Of a stretch of DNA of 64,000 nt, positions 1 to 7,831 are shown piece after piece. Made by a program: the position numbers and the translations under genes. The notes below the pieces were generated by a model. That model did no database searches. It was given only the letters and a program-made list of their open reading frames with translations, and was not told the DNA's origin. The DNA is from Microvirga vignae (lineage in GTDB: Bacteria; Pseudomonadota; Alphaproteobacteria; Rhizobiales; Beijerinckiaceae), in NCBI RefSeq assembly GCF_001017175.1, contig NZ_LCYG01000091.1, positions 1 to 64,000 on the forward strand. The letters run 5' to 3'. The first letter of the stretch is position 1, and every line of letters starts with the position of its first letter.

Positions 1-1
1 C

Positions 2-238
2 TGGACCCCTGAGATCCGTCAGAACGTGTTCGGTTCGTATGCGAGCGTCGAGTACGGCGCTGGCGTCGTCGATGCGGACTTCGACGAGTGGCGCGTCGGC
101 ACGAACGTGATCTGGTCGCCGGTCTCCGGTCTCGACATCGGCGTCGAGGTTCTCTACGCCAGCGTCAATCCTGAGGCTCCTGGTGTCGAAAACGACGACG
201 CTTGGGAAGGCCGTCTGCGCGTTCAGCGCGACTTCTAA
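2..238 (+). CDS. Porin, C-terminal fragment
   Basis: The reading frame is open from the left edge and ends in TAA at 236-238, so only about 78 C-terminal residues are present. They look like the last beta-strands of a rhizobial outer-membrane porin: alternating aromatic and small residues (SYASVEYGAG, VIWSPVSGLDIGVEVLYASV) and a C-terminal Phe (RVQRDF), the usual signal for outer-membrane barrel assembly. Such porins form general diffusion channels. A good intrinsic terminator follows at once. The start lies outside the window, so size and subfamily cannot be stated. Confidence 0.8.
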   Translation, partial: WTPEIRQNVFGSYASVEYGAGVVDADFDEWRVGTNVIWSPVSGLDIGVEVLYASVNPEAPGVENDDAWEGRLRVQRDF

Positions 239-262
239 TCGGCTCATCCCGATCGGATAAGG

Positions 263-294
263 AAACCCCGGTGGAAACATCGGGGTTTTCTTTT
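263..294 (+). terminator. Rho-independent terminator after the porin
   Basis: Perfect 8-bp stem AAACCCCG / CGGGGTTT with a 10-nt loop, followed by a T-rich run. It lies 25 bases after the porin stop codon. Confidence 0.85.
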
Positions 295-387
295 GCGTCC
301 ATGGTCTGCCGTGCAAGGCTATGCCGTCAGAAGCATGGCAAAGGCCTGCTTCTCAGTTTGTCGGAAGGTGAGGAAATGCGCTGAAAC

Positions 388-1269
388 TCAGAGAGAGGTT
401 TCAGCGCGGGCGATCAGATCTTTGATCGATTGAATGATCGGTTCTTCGATCAATGGGGCATGGCCCTGTCCCGGCACAGTGATTGCCGTCAGTTGCGAAT
501 GACGCTCTTGCATGGCGCTGAGAGTTTGGGCCGACAGGAGATCCGAGTTCTCCCCGCGAATGGCGAGAACCGGAAAGGGCGTCATTCCACCGAACAGGTT
601 CCACAAATCTGGCATCGGTATCTCGGGATCGAGCTCCTGCAAAGGCTTCATCAGGCTGGGGTCGTAGCTGAGAGCAAGATGGCCGTTCTTCTCGTGCCAG
701 GTGCCCCGTGCCATGCTCTCCCATTGCTCTTGTGTGAAGGCAGGAAACTGCGCATCCAAAACCTGCTTCAGGATCTGTGCGCCTTCCTGAAGCGTGTTGG
801 GCATTGGTAATTTGCCCACATAGCTGCGGATACGGATCAACCCTTTGGGTTCGATGACCGGGCCGACATCGTTGAGAACGGCCCCGGCCAGCAGTGTCGG
901 CCGCGTCGCGCTCAAGGCCATCGTGAGAAGCCCTCCACGCGAGGTGCCGGCGAAAACCGCCTTCTCGATTCCTGCAACGGTCAGCACCTGCAAGACATCA
1001 TCGAGTTCTGTTCCGAGCTCATATTGACGCCAGTCGGAAGCCCATTCCGAGCGTCCGCGCCCGCGATAATCGAGGGCGAGAACGCGGCGAGGGTGGGCTG
1101 CGTCCGTACTGAGCGTCTCGGCGAGACCGTGAAAATCCTCGGAGTTTCGCGCAAGGCCGGGCAGGCACACGACAGGCAGCGCGCTCCCGGCCAGGGGGCC
1201 ATAATCACGCGCATAGAGACGCAAGCCGTCGGAGGCCGAAACGAAAAGATCCCGGTAAGAGCTGCTCAT
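388..1269 (-). CDS. Alpha/beta-fold hydrolase
   Basis: About 293 residues with the layout of a single-domain alpha/beta hydrolase: LPGLARNSEDF oxyanion region near residue 37, DYRGRGRS near 68, nucleophile elbow GTSRGG with Ser110, a probable acid in RGENSDLLS, and the catalytic His in GQGHAP near the C-terminus. No signal peptide, so cytoplasmic. Substrate cannot be inferred. I use the ATG at 1269; an upstream in-frame TTG at 1314 overlaps the stop of the lytic transglycosylase gene (TTGA) and would add 15 residues. Either way the two genes are probably co-transcribed. Confidence 0.85.
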   Translation of the reverse strand: MSSSYRDLFVSASDGLRLYARDYGPLAGSALPVVCLPGLARNSEDFHGLAETLSTDAAHPRRVLALDYRGRGRSEWASDWRQYELGTELDDVLQVLTVAGIEKAVFAGTSRGGLLTMALSATRPTLLAGAVLNDVGPVIEPKGLIRIRSYVGKLPMPNTLQEGAQILKQVLDAQFPAFTQEQWESMARGTWHEKNGHLALSYDPSLMKPLQELDPEIPMPDLWNLFGGMTPFPVLAIRGENSDLLSAQTLSAMQERHSQLTAITVPGQGHAPLIEEPIIQSIKDLIARAETSL

Positions 1270-1310
1270 GGGAGACTCGATTTGAGGCGTCAGATGAGCA
1301 GCATCTTGCC

Positions 1311-3353
1311 TCAATACGCGGTCTTTGTCGCATCCGCCGTTTCAGCCGCCGTCGGAGCCGACACCGGCTTCTCTTTCAGCCGCGCCCGGTAGACATGCAG
1401 GTTTTCCATGACACGCTGCACATAGTTGCGGGTCTCATAGAACGGGATGCGTTCGACCCAGTCGATCATGTCCACCTGGGGCTTGCGTGGATCGCCATAG
1501 GCATCGATCCATTTCTTCACATTGCCGCCACCGGCATTATAGGAAGCAAAGGCGAGGATGTAGGAACCCTTCCAATCCTCCATCAGCTCTCCCAAATGAG
1601 CCGAGCCGATTTTTGCATTGTAGGACGGGTCCTCTACCAGCCGTTTCAAGTCGAAGCCGAGACCGAAGCGCTGTGCTGTGCGCTTGGCGGTGGCCGGCAT
1701 GAGCTGCATGAGGCCGCGCGCGCCTGCGCTCGAAACGGCCTTGGGATTGAAGGCGCTTTCCTGTCGAGCGATGGCATAGACCATAGCAGGCTCCACCTCG
1801 TCGCCGACCGGCTGGAAATCCGGAATAGCCGCAAGCGGATATGCGTGTTGATCGAGCGGGAAACCCCGTTGCAGGGCGATCTTGCCGACCGCCAGAACCG
1901 CGCGCGGATTCTGCTGTGAGGTCGCGAGTGCCGCGAGCGCATCGAGCTGTCCCGGATCGTTCATGGTCTGGGCAAGGTCAATGTAGAGGCCGATCGCCAA
2001 TTCCGTTTCACCAGCTTGGTGCAGAAGGCTTAACGCGCGGACGGGAATGAGAGCCTCGAAAGCCTTGCGTTCCTCCTCCTTCAGAGGATCCACGGATCGC
2101 AGGGATACGCTCTCGCCGAGCTTCTCGCGGGCGAGTTGCCCATAATAGGTGGTCGGGTGGTCGGCCGCCCGGGCGTAAAAGAGCCTCGCGTCAACCGATG
2201 CTCCGGCAGTTTCAGCGGCTCGCGCCTGCCAATAGGCGATGCGGGACAGGGAGATGGGTGTGGAGGCCGTCTTCGTAACCGTCGCGAAGTGCTTTGCAGC
2301 TGCTGCCGGATCGTTCAGGAAACGAAGCGCGATCCAGCCGGCATGAAACTCAGCCTCGATCTGCTGCGCAGGGGATTCGGCGGCATGATGGTTTGCAACC
2401 TTATAGGCCGTCTGAGCGTCGCCCTTGTCGAGAAGCTCCCGGGTGATGAGGCGCTGCTCGGCCCACCACTCGTCGCCATCGACGCGCAGTTCGTGATCCC
2501 GCGGCGCCTGCATAATGATGTTGGCGGCCTCGACCAGGTTCTTGCTCCGACGCTGAAGGAGCGCACGAGAGAACAGGTAGGACGGGTCGATCCGCAACGA
2601 GGCCGGGACAGTCGCGAAGGCCTTCGCGGCCTTCTTCTTGCCCTGAAAGACGCTCATGCGCGCCTTCACCAGGGTCACATAATCCTTGCCGGCATAGCCC
2701 GCTGCGCGCAGGGCCGCGCCCCAGTTCTCCTTCAGGAGGTGACGCTCCATACGAAAGCGATGATCGGCTTGCGTCAGCAGGTTCGGGAGGCGGTCGCGAA
2801 TGCGGCTTTCGGTTTCGCTGCCGAAGGTGTCCTCCCGCCAGACATGGCGGATCAGGTCGGTGGCCTCCTGGTCGAGGCCATCATTCTTGAGCGCGAAACC
2901 GAGCGCGATGCGTCCGGACGCCGTGACTGGGCGATGCTCGTCGAAAAAAGCGCGGATCTGGGCGGTCGAGGGGCGTTGCGCGAGGAAAGTATCCTCCATG
3001 CGCCGACGGAGCTGCGCAGTCGTGGGCCAGTCCGGATAATCCTTCCGGAAGGCGATGATCCTCTCATAGCCGATGGACAAGCCGCTGCGGATAGCGAACC
3101 ATTCCGCCACAGCCTGCGCTGCCGGGTCGGAAAGCTTCGATTTCAGGATCGCGGCTTCCGTCAGATCGTTGTCCCGGTAGGCCTTGAAGATCAGCGGCAG
3201 CTGTTCCAGGTCTCCCATGGGCTTGGGGGGCGGTGTGAAGCTCTCCAGGGTCGTGGCTTCAGGTGGGCCAACCGGCATTTCGTTGGCGTGAACGGTGAGG
3301 GTGGACAATTGGAGCACGGCGACAGACGCCAGAAGACGTATGAAAAGGCGCAT
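1311..3353 (-). CDS. Soluble lytic murein transglycosylase (Slt70-like)
   Basis: About 680 residues. An N-terminal signal peptide (MRLFIRLLASVAVLQLS, cleavage near VHA-NE) sends it to the periplasm. A long alpha-helical, TPR-like superhelix fills roughly residues 40-480, then comes the SLT catalytic domain with the catalytic Glu in ARQESAF, the GARGLMQLMPATA motif and FASYNAGGGNV. This is the family that cleaves the MurNAc-GlcNAc bond to give 1,6-anhydromuropeptides. An in-frame GTG four codons upstream (3365) is an alternative start. It is divergent from dapA across a 185-bp gap that should hold both promoters. Confidence 0.92.
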   Translation of the reverse strand: MRLFIRLLASVAVLQLSTLTVHANEMPVGPPEATTLESFTPPPKPMGDLEQLPLIFKAYRDNDLTEAAILKSKLSDPAAQAVAEWFAIRSGLSIGYERIIAFRKDYPDWPTTAQLRRRMEDTFLAQRPSTAQIRAFFDEHRPVTASGRIALGFALKNDGLDQEATDLIRHVWREDTFGSETESRIRDRLPNLLTQADHRFRMERHLLKENWGAALRAAGYAGKDYVTLVKARMSVFQGKKKAAKAFATVPASLRIDPSYLFSRALLQRRSKNLVEAANIIMQAPRDHELRVDGDEWWAEQRLITRELLDKGDAQTAYKVANHHAAESPAQQIEAEFHAGWIALRFLNDPAAAAKHFATVTKTASTPISLSRIAYWQARAAETAGASVDARLFYARAADHPTTYYGQLAREKLGESVSLRSVDPLKEEERKAFEALIPVRALSLLHQAGETELAIGLYIDLAQTMNDPGQLDALAALATSQQNPRAVLAVGKIALQRGFPLDQHAYPLAAIPDFQPVGDEVEPAMVYAIARQESAFNPKAVSSAGARGLMQLMPATAKRTAQRFGLGFDLKRLVEDPSYNAKIGSAHLGELMEDWKGSYILAFASYNAGGGNVKKWIDAYGDPRKPQVDMIDWVERIPFYETRNYVQRVMENLHVYRARLKEKPVSAPTAAETADATKTAY

Positions 3354-3538
3354 TGTGAGGTTCACCCGCTAACCCCCGTGCCGTCGCTTGCCTGTTTTTG
3401 CGACGTTTCTCTTGAGGAAACACCAAGTGCCGCGCTAGGACAACACCCTAAAGGTTCGTTTGCGCCCATGCGACGCACCCCTTATGTGTTAAGCCATTGG
3501 GCTGCTTCAGATCTGCCGCTTCTAATTCGAGGATAATC

Positions 3539-4423
3539 ATGACCCGCTTCTCAGGCTCCATCACGGCTCTGGTGACCCCCTTCAAGGATGGCGCCGTGGA
3601 TGAGGCTACCTTCCGGGCCTTCATCAATTGGCAGATCGAGCAGGGCACTCATGGCCTGGTTCCGGTCGGCACCACCGGCGAGAGCCCGACACTGAGCCAC
3701 AAGGAGCACGACCAGGTCGTCGAGATCTGCGTCAATGAGGTGAAAGGCAGGGTGCCCGTGATCGCGGGCGCCGGCTCCAACAGCACGGAGGAGGCCATCG
3801 GCTTCTCCAGGCATGCGGAGAAGGTCGGCGCCGATGCGGTGCTGATCGTCACGCCTTATTACAACAAGCCAACGCAGGAAGGCCTCTATCAGCACTTCAA
3901 GGCCATCAACGACGCCATCGGCATTCCGATCATCATCTACAACATCCCCGGCCGCTCGGTGATCGACATGTCGGTGGAGACGATGGCGCGGCTCTATGAG
4001 CTCAAGAACATCGTGGGCGTGAAGGACGCGACCGCGAACCTCGCCCGCGCCAGCCTGCAGCGCCAAGCCATGGGCCCCGATTTCATCCAGCTCTCGGGCG
4101 AGGATGCGACGGCCCTCGGCTTCATGGCCCATGGCGGCCATGGCTGCATTTCCGTAACTTCCAATGTGGCTCCGCGCCTGTGCGCCGATATGCAGGAGGC
4201 CTGCCTGGAGGGCGATTACGCAACCGCCCTGAAAATTCAGGACCGCCTCATGCCGCTCCACACCAACCTGTTCCTTGAGACCAATCCGTCGCCGGTGAAG
4301 TATGCCGCGTCCGTTCTGGGCCTGATGAAGGACGATGTGCGCCTGCCGCTCATCCCGGTCTCCGCGGGCACGAAGCAGGCGGTGCGTTCGGCCATGGTCC
4401 ATGCGGGCCTGATCAACGCTTAA
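3539..4423 (+). CDS. dapA: 4-hydroxy-tetrahydrodipicolinate synthase
   Basis: 294 residues, normal family length. Condenses pyruvate with aspartate semialdehyde in the lysine and meso-diaminopimelate pathway. The Schiff-base Lys162 lies in [11 protein letters not shown], the active-site Tyr134 in IIYNIPGRS, and the TTGE loop ([11 protein letters not shown]) and YYNKPTQEG are present. The ATG at 3539 follows GAGGATAATC; the reading frame is open further upstream without a better start. smpB begins six bases after the stop, so the two are an operon. Confidence 0.97.
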   Translation: MTRFSGSITALVTPFKDGAVDEATFRAFINWQIEQGTHGLVPVGTTGESPTLSHKEHDQVVEICVNEVKGRVPVIAGAGSNSTEEAIGFSRHAEKVGADAVLIVTPYYNKPTQEGLYQHFKAINDAIGIPIIIYNIPGRSVIDMSVETMARLYELKNIVGVKDATANLARASLQRQAMGPDFIQLSGEDATALGFMAHGGHGCISVTSNVAPRLCADMQEACLEGDYATALKIQDRLMPLHTNLFLETNPSPVKYAASVLGLMKDDVRLPLIPVSAGTKQAVRSAMVHAGLINA

Positions 4424-4429
4424 AAACGA

Positions 4430-4903
4430 ATGGCAAAAGATCCGAAGAGCGCCTTCCGCGTTGTCGCCGACAACAGGAAGGCGCGGTTCAATTACGAAAT
4501 CGTCGATACCTACGAGGCGGGCATTGCGCTCACCGGCACGGAGGTGAAGTCCTTGCGCACGGGCAAGGCCACCATAGGCGAGGCCTATGCCGGCCCGTCG
4601 GGCGAGGAGTTCTTCCTCTTCAACGCCTATATCCCGGAATACCTCCAGGCCAACCGCTTCAACCACGAAACGCGCCGTCCACGCCGCCTTCTGCTGCACA
4701 AGAACCAGATCAACAAGCTGATCGGTGCAACGCAGCGCGAGGGCTTCACCGTGATCCCGCTCAAGATCTATTTCAACGAGCGCGGACGGGCGAAGGTGGA
4801 GCTCGGCCTCGGTCGGGGCAAGAAGCTCCACGACAAGCGCGAGACGGAGAAGGAACGCTCCTGGAACCGCGAGAAGGCGCGGCTCATGCGCGAGAAGGGC
4901 TGA
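4430..4903 (+). CDS. smpB: SsrA-binding protein SmpB
   Basis: 157 residues, typical for SmpB. It binds tmRNA and delivers it to stalled ribosomes in trans-translation. Family signatures are clear: [26 protein letters not shown] near the N-terminus, the oligonucleotide-binding barrel, and a basic C-terminal tail ([23 protein letters not shown]) that enters the ribosomal A site and mRNA channel. The gene lies six bases downstream of dapA, a linkage common in Hyphomicrobiales. The tmRNA gene itself is not seen in this window. Confidence 0.97.
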   Translation: MAKDPKSAFRVVADNRKARFNYEIVDTYEAGIALTGTEVKSLRTGKATIGEAYAGPSGEEFFLFNAYIPEYLQANRFNHETRRPRRLLLHKNQINKLIGATQREGFTVIPLKIYFNERGRAKVELGLGRGKKLHDKRETEKERSWNREKARLMREKG

Positions 4904-4951
4904 CACGGCGTCCTCGCGCTCTAACTCCCTGCTGCAATTGGAGGGATCAGC

Positions 4952-5482
4952 ATGGCGTCCGTGGCTCTCGTTTCCGTTCTCGGCCCCGACCGCGTCGGGC
5001 TTGTCGCCGCGATTGCGGAGCACCTGTTCAATATCGGCGTGAACCTGCGCGATACGACCTTCGCCTCGCTGGGGTCGGGAGCCGAGTTCCTGGCGATCTG
5101 CGAGCTGCCCACAGGTCTCGAAGCAGGCGATATCGAGACGGGTCTGAGCCGGCTTCCGGAGCTGGATGGCTCTGAAGTTCGGGCCGTACCTTACGCCTTC
5201 GACCCCAGTCCCGGCCCTGCTGGCAGCATCACGCACCGCATCACCATCAGCGGCGGCGATCAGCTTGGCCTCGTGGCGCGGCTCGCGGAGGTGTTCAAGC
5301 AATACAATGCCAACATCGTGCGCTTGGAAGCCCGCAAGCTCTCGGATGCCGAGGGGGGACTCTATGTGACGCGCTTTGCGGTGTTCATCCCAGACGAGCA
5401 GGTGAACCTCTGCGTCGCCACCGTCAGCAACACGGCCGGCGCGCTGGGATTGGATTGTGACGTAGAGGCGAGCACGCTTTAG
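4952..5482 (+). CDS. Tandem ACT-domain protein (GcvR-like)
   Basis: 176 residues made of two ACT domains: residues about 3-75 (SVLGPDRVGLVAAIAEHLF) and about 92-165 (ISGGDQLGLVARLAEVFKQYNANIVRLEARK). The layout matches GcvR-type regulators, which bind amino acids such as glycine and act through a protein partner rather than DNA; no DNA-binding domain is visible. A good ribosome site (GGAGGGATCAGC) precedes the ATG. It follows smpB by 48 bases and may share its transcript. The actual ligand and partner are unknown. Confidence 0.75.
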   Translation: MASVALVSVLGPDRVGLVAAIAEHLFNIGVNLRDTTFASLGSGAEFLAICELPTGLEAGDIETGLSRLPELDGSEVRAVPYAFDPSPGPAGSITHRITISGGDQLGLVARLAEVFKQYNANIVRLEARKLSDAEGGLYVTRFAVFIPDEQVNLCVATVSNTAGALGLDCDVEASTL

Positions 5483-5549
5483 CTCTCGCCCGTAGCAACA
5501 ATGGCCGGGATTAGTCCGGCCATCTGTGTATCCTCTTGGGTTTCAATCC

Positions 5550-6212
5550 TTAGAGATCGAACTCGTCGTCCGATCCCTGCTGGCGGATGCCGTATCGGCT
5601 TTCCAGGGCACCGTTGCGCGGCTGCTGTTGCTGCTGCTGCGTCCTCGGGCGGTCACTGCCTTCCCCGGCGGGACGCTGCTGACGATCCGACGGATCGCGG
5701 CCGATGCGGGAGGCCAACTGCGAGAGATCCAGAAACTCGTCGGCCTGACGGCGCAGCTCATCGGCGACCATTGGGGGCTGGGTGGTGATGGTGGATACCA
5801 CGGAGACCCGCACGCCCCGGCGCTGCATGGCCTCGACCAGCGAGCGGAAGTCGCCGTCGCCGGAGAACAGGACCATGTGGTCGATATAGGGAGAGAGCTC
5901 GAGCGCATCGATGGCGAGCTCGATATCCATGTTGCCCTTCACCTTGCGGCGACCGGCGGAGTCGACGAATTCCTTCGTCGGCTTCGTGACCACGCGGTAG
6001 CCGTTGTAGTCGAGCCAGTCGATGAGCGGACGGATGGAAGAGTATTCCTGATCTTCCACGAGGGCCGTGTAGTAGAACGCGCGCACCAGGGTGCCTCGGC
6101 CCTGGAATTCCTTCAGCAGGCGCTTGTAGTCGATATCGAAACCAAGCGTCTTAGTCGTAGCGTAAAGGTTGGCTCCGTCGATGAAGAGCGCAATCCGCTG
6201 CTGGCCTGACAT
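5550..6212 (-). CDS. NYN (PIN-like) domain protein, LabA/DUF88 family
   Basis: About 220 residues. The N-terminal NYN domain has the acidic metal-binding residues expected of a PIN-like nuclease: FIDGANLY (Asp12, Asn15), the NMDIELAIDAL stretch, and LFSGDGDFRSLV. The tail after about residue 165 is low-complexity and Gln-rich, with a run of seven Gln near residue 202. Likely a single-strand RNA nuclease or an RNA-binding relative; target unknown. The ATG at 6212 is chosen because it directly precedes the conserved domain. A 240-bp AT-rich gap upstream probably holds its promoter. Confidence 0.85.
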   Translation of the reverse strand: MSGQQRIALFIDGANLYATTKTLGFDIDYKRLLKEFQGRGTLVRAFYYTALVEDQEYSSIRPLIDWLDYNGYRVVTKPTKEFVDSAGRRKVKGNMDIELAIDALELSPYIDHMVLFSGDGDFRSLVEAMQRRGVRVSVVSTITTQPPMVADELRRQADEFLDLSQLASRIGRDPSDRQQRPAGEGSDRPRTQQQQQQPRNGALESRYGIRQQGSDDEFDL

Positions 6213-6453
6213 AAGTATTCTCTGTTTGTGTCTGCTTGGTCGGCATAACAACCTGAACTGTCAAAGCGACATCTATTATTTATGCTCACAATATACTTGC
6301 GCAATAAAAACAGGCGCGCCTAGGAACAGGCTGCTATCAACCCTTTAGACGAGTAAAAACCGAAACTTCAAATACTTAATGGCCAGTAAGTGGGAAGAGT
6401 CAAGTTGGCAGAAAGGGGGCAGTCAACCCTTAAGGCGGGAAATAAACAGATTT

Positions 6454-7038
6454 TTATGATTTAAGGTTGCGGCTGCCCGGTTTGATGGCCGGCAAAGCAG
6501 CCAGTTCCGGCGGCAGCTTGTCCGGTTCATAGGCGGGAATGTCGAGCTGGACCAGGGAGACGAGAGGCACACCGAGATCCGTTTTCCCGCCGGAGCGGTC
6601 GATGAGGCAGGCTGCCCCCAGCGTCGTTCCCGGATACTCTTTAAGAGCCGTCAGGCATTCACGGGAGGACAGGCCCGTGGTGACGATATCCTCCACCGTC
6701 ACGACCCGTGCGCCTTCGGGAATCGTGAAGCCGCGCCGCAGGGTGAAGACACCGTTCTCGCGCTCCACGAAGATCGCCTTGGCGCCGAGATGCCGGGCGG
6801 TTTCATAGCCAGGCACGATACCACCCACGGCGGGCGAGACCACGTAATCGACGGCCCCGAACCTTTCCTTGATCTTCTCGGCCAGCGCCCGGCAGACCCG
6901 CTCCGTCCGAGCAGGGTCCTGGAACACGAACATCTTCTGAAGAAAGACTGGGCTGTGCAGCCCCGACGAGAGAATGAAATGCCCTTCAAGCAAAGCACCG
7001 GCGGAGCGGAATTCTTCAAGGACTTCGTTCGGGGTCAT
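6454..7038 (-). CDS. pyrE: Orotate phosphoribosyltransferase
   Basis: 194 residues. Transfers ribose-5-phosphate from PRPP to orotate, the fifth step of pyrimidine synthesis. The PRPP loop [14 protein letters not shown] and the conserved [14 protein letters not shown] segment are present. The frame is open upstream to 7275, but the ATG at 7038 has a strong ribosome site (AGGAGACACGCC) and gives the family's length. In many relatives acpS-lepB-rnc-era follow pyrE; here a NYN-domain gene follows instead. Confidence 0.96.
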   Translation of the reverse strand: MTPNEVLEEFRSAGALLEGHFILSSGLHSPVFLQKMFVFQDPARTERVCRALAEKIKERFGAVDYVVSPAVGGIVPGYETARHLGAKAIFVERENGVFTLRRGFTIPEGARVVTVEDIVTTGLSSRECLTALKEYPGTTLGAACLIDRSGGKTDLGVPLVSLVQLDIPAYEPDKLPPELAALPAIKPGSRNLKS

Positions 7039-7126
7039 GGCGTGTCTCCTACGTGAGCGCTGTGTGGCAGGAGGGGCGGCGAGAGGCAAGGGCCAAACGC
7101 ACGTGAACGTCAAATAGCTGTCTTTG

Positions 7127-7825
7127 TCAGCCTTGCGCGGATTCCTGCACGAATGCGTTGAAAATCGCATTCCCAGGGTGATCCTGTCTGGCAAACAGCT
7201 CCTGGTGCCATTGCACGCCCAGAGCAAAGCGGCGGGACGGGATTTCAATGGCTTCAACGACGCCGTCTTCGGCATGGGCGCTTGCCACCACCTCGTCCGA
7301 GAGTTCGACGACAGCTTCCCGGTGGAAGGTATTCACGGAAAGCTCGCGTCGTCCCACGATGCGGGAGAGGAGGGTGTTCGCTTCGATCGCCACGGGATGT
7401 TCGTGACCGCGCTTGTCGTGCTCCATGACGTGCGAGCCCATCGCGCGCACATCGGGCGACAGGCGGCAGCCGTGGAGGCCTGCGAGAACCTGCATGCCGT
7501 TGCAGATGCCGAGCACCGGTTTGTCGCGTTCGAGGAATCCGCGCATGAGTGCGAGCTCCACATCGAGACGTTCGGACTGCGGAGCTTTCGAGGTCTGTCC
7601 GTCGAGGAACCACTCATCGGGAAACGCGAAACGACCGCCGACATTCACGAAGCCGTCGAACTCGTCGACGACGGCTTCGACCATATCCATGAAATAGGGG
7701 ATGCCGAAGGGCATGCCGCCCGCGCGCTGAATTCCAACGAAGTAGTTCTTCGTCATGTCGTAACGCGTGCCGTCAACGCTGGTGTTTTCGTCCATGATGA
7801 CGGCGATGCGGGGTTTAGACGACAT
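7127..7825 (-). CDS. Class I glutamine-amidotransferase-like hydrolase (peptidase C26)
   Basis: 232 residues. The fold of gamma-glutamyl-GABA hydrolases (PuuD family) is recognisable: nucleophile Cys108 in [13 protein letters not shown] and His207/Glu209 in GVQWHQEL complete a Cys-His-Glu triad. The NVGGRFAFP segment replaces the usual GG.D motif, so substrate specificity may differ from PuuD. It lies seven bases downstream of rsh and is probably co-transcribed with it. Confidence 0.85.
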   Translation of the reverse strand: MSSKPRIAVIMDENTSVDGTRYDMTKNYFVGIQRAGGMPFGIPYFMDMVEAVVDEFDGFVNVGGRFAFPDEWFLDGQTSKAPQSERLDVELALMRGFLERDKPVLGICNGMQVLAGLHGCRLSPDVRAMGSHVMEHDKRGHEHPVAIEANTLLSRIVGRRELSVNTFHREAVVELSDEVVASAHAEDGVVEAIEIPSRRFALGVQWHQELFARQDHPGNAIFNAFVQESAQG

Positions 7826-7831
7826 GGCTGC

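Noticed and set aside
2136-3536. A 466-codon open frame opposite the lytic transglycosylase
   Set aside because: No recognisable motif, and it spans the start and promoter of a well-supported gene.
3551-5302. A 583-codon open frame opposite dapA-smpB
   Set aside because: It runs across two well-defined genes and their junction, and has no motifs.
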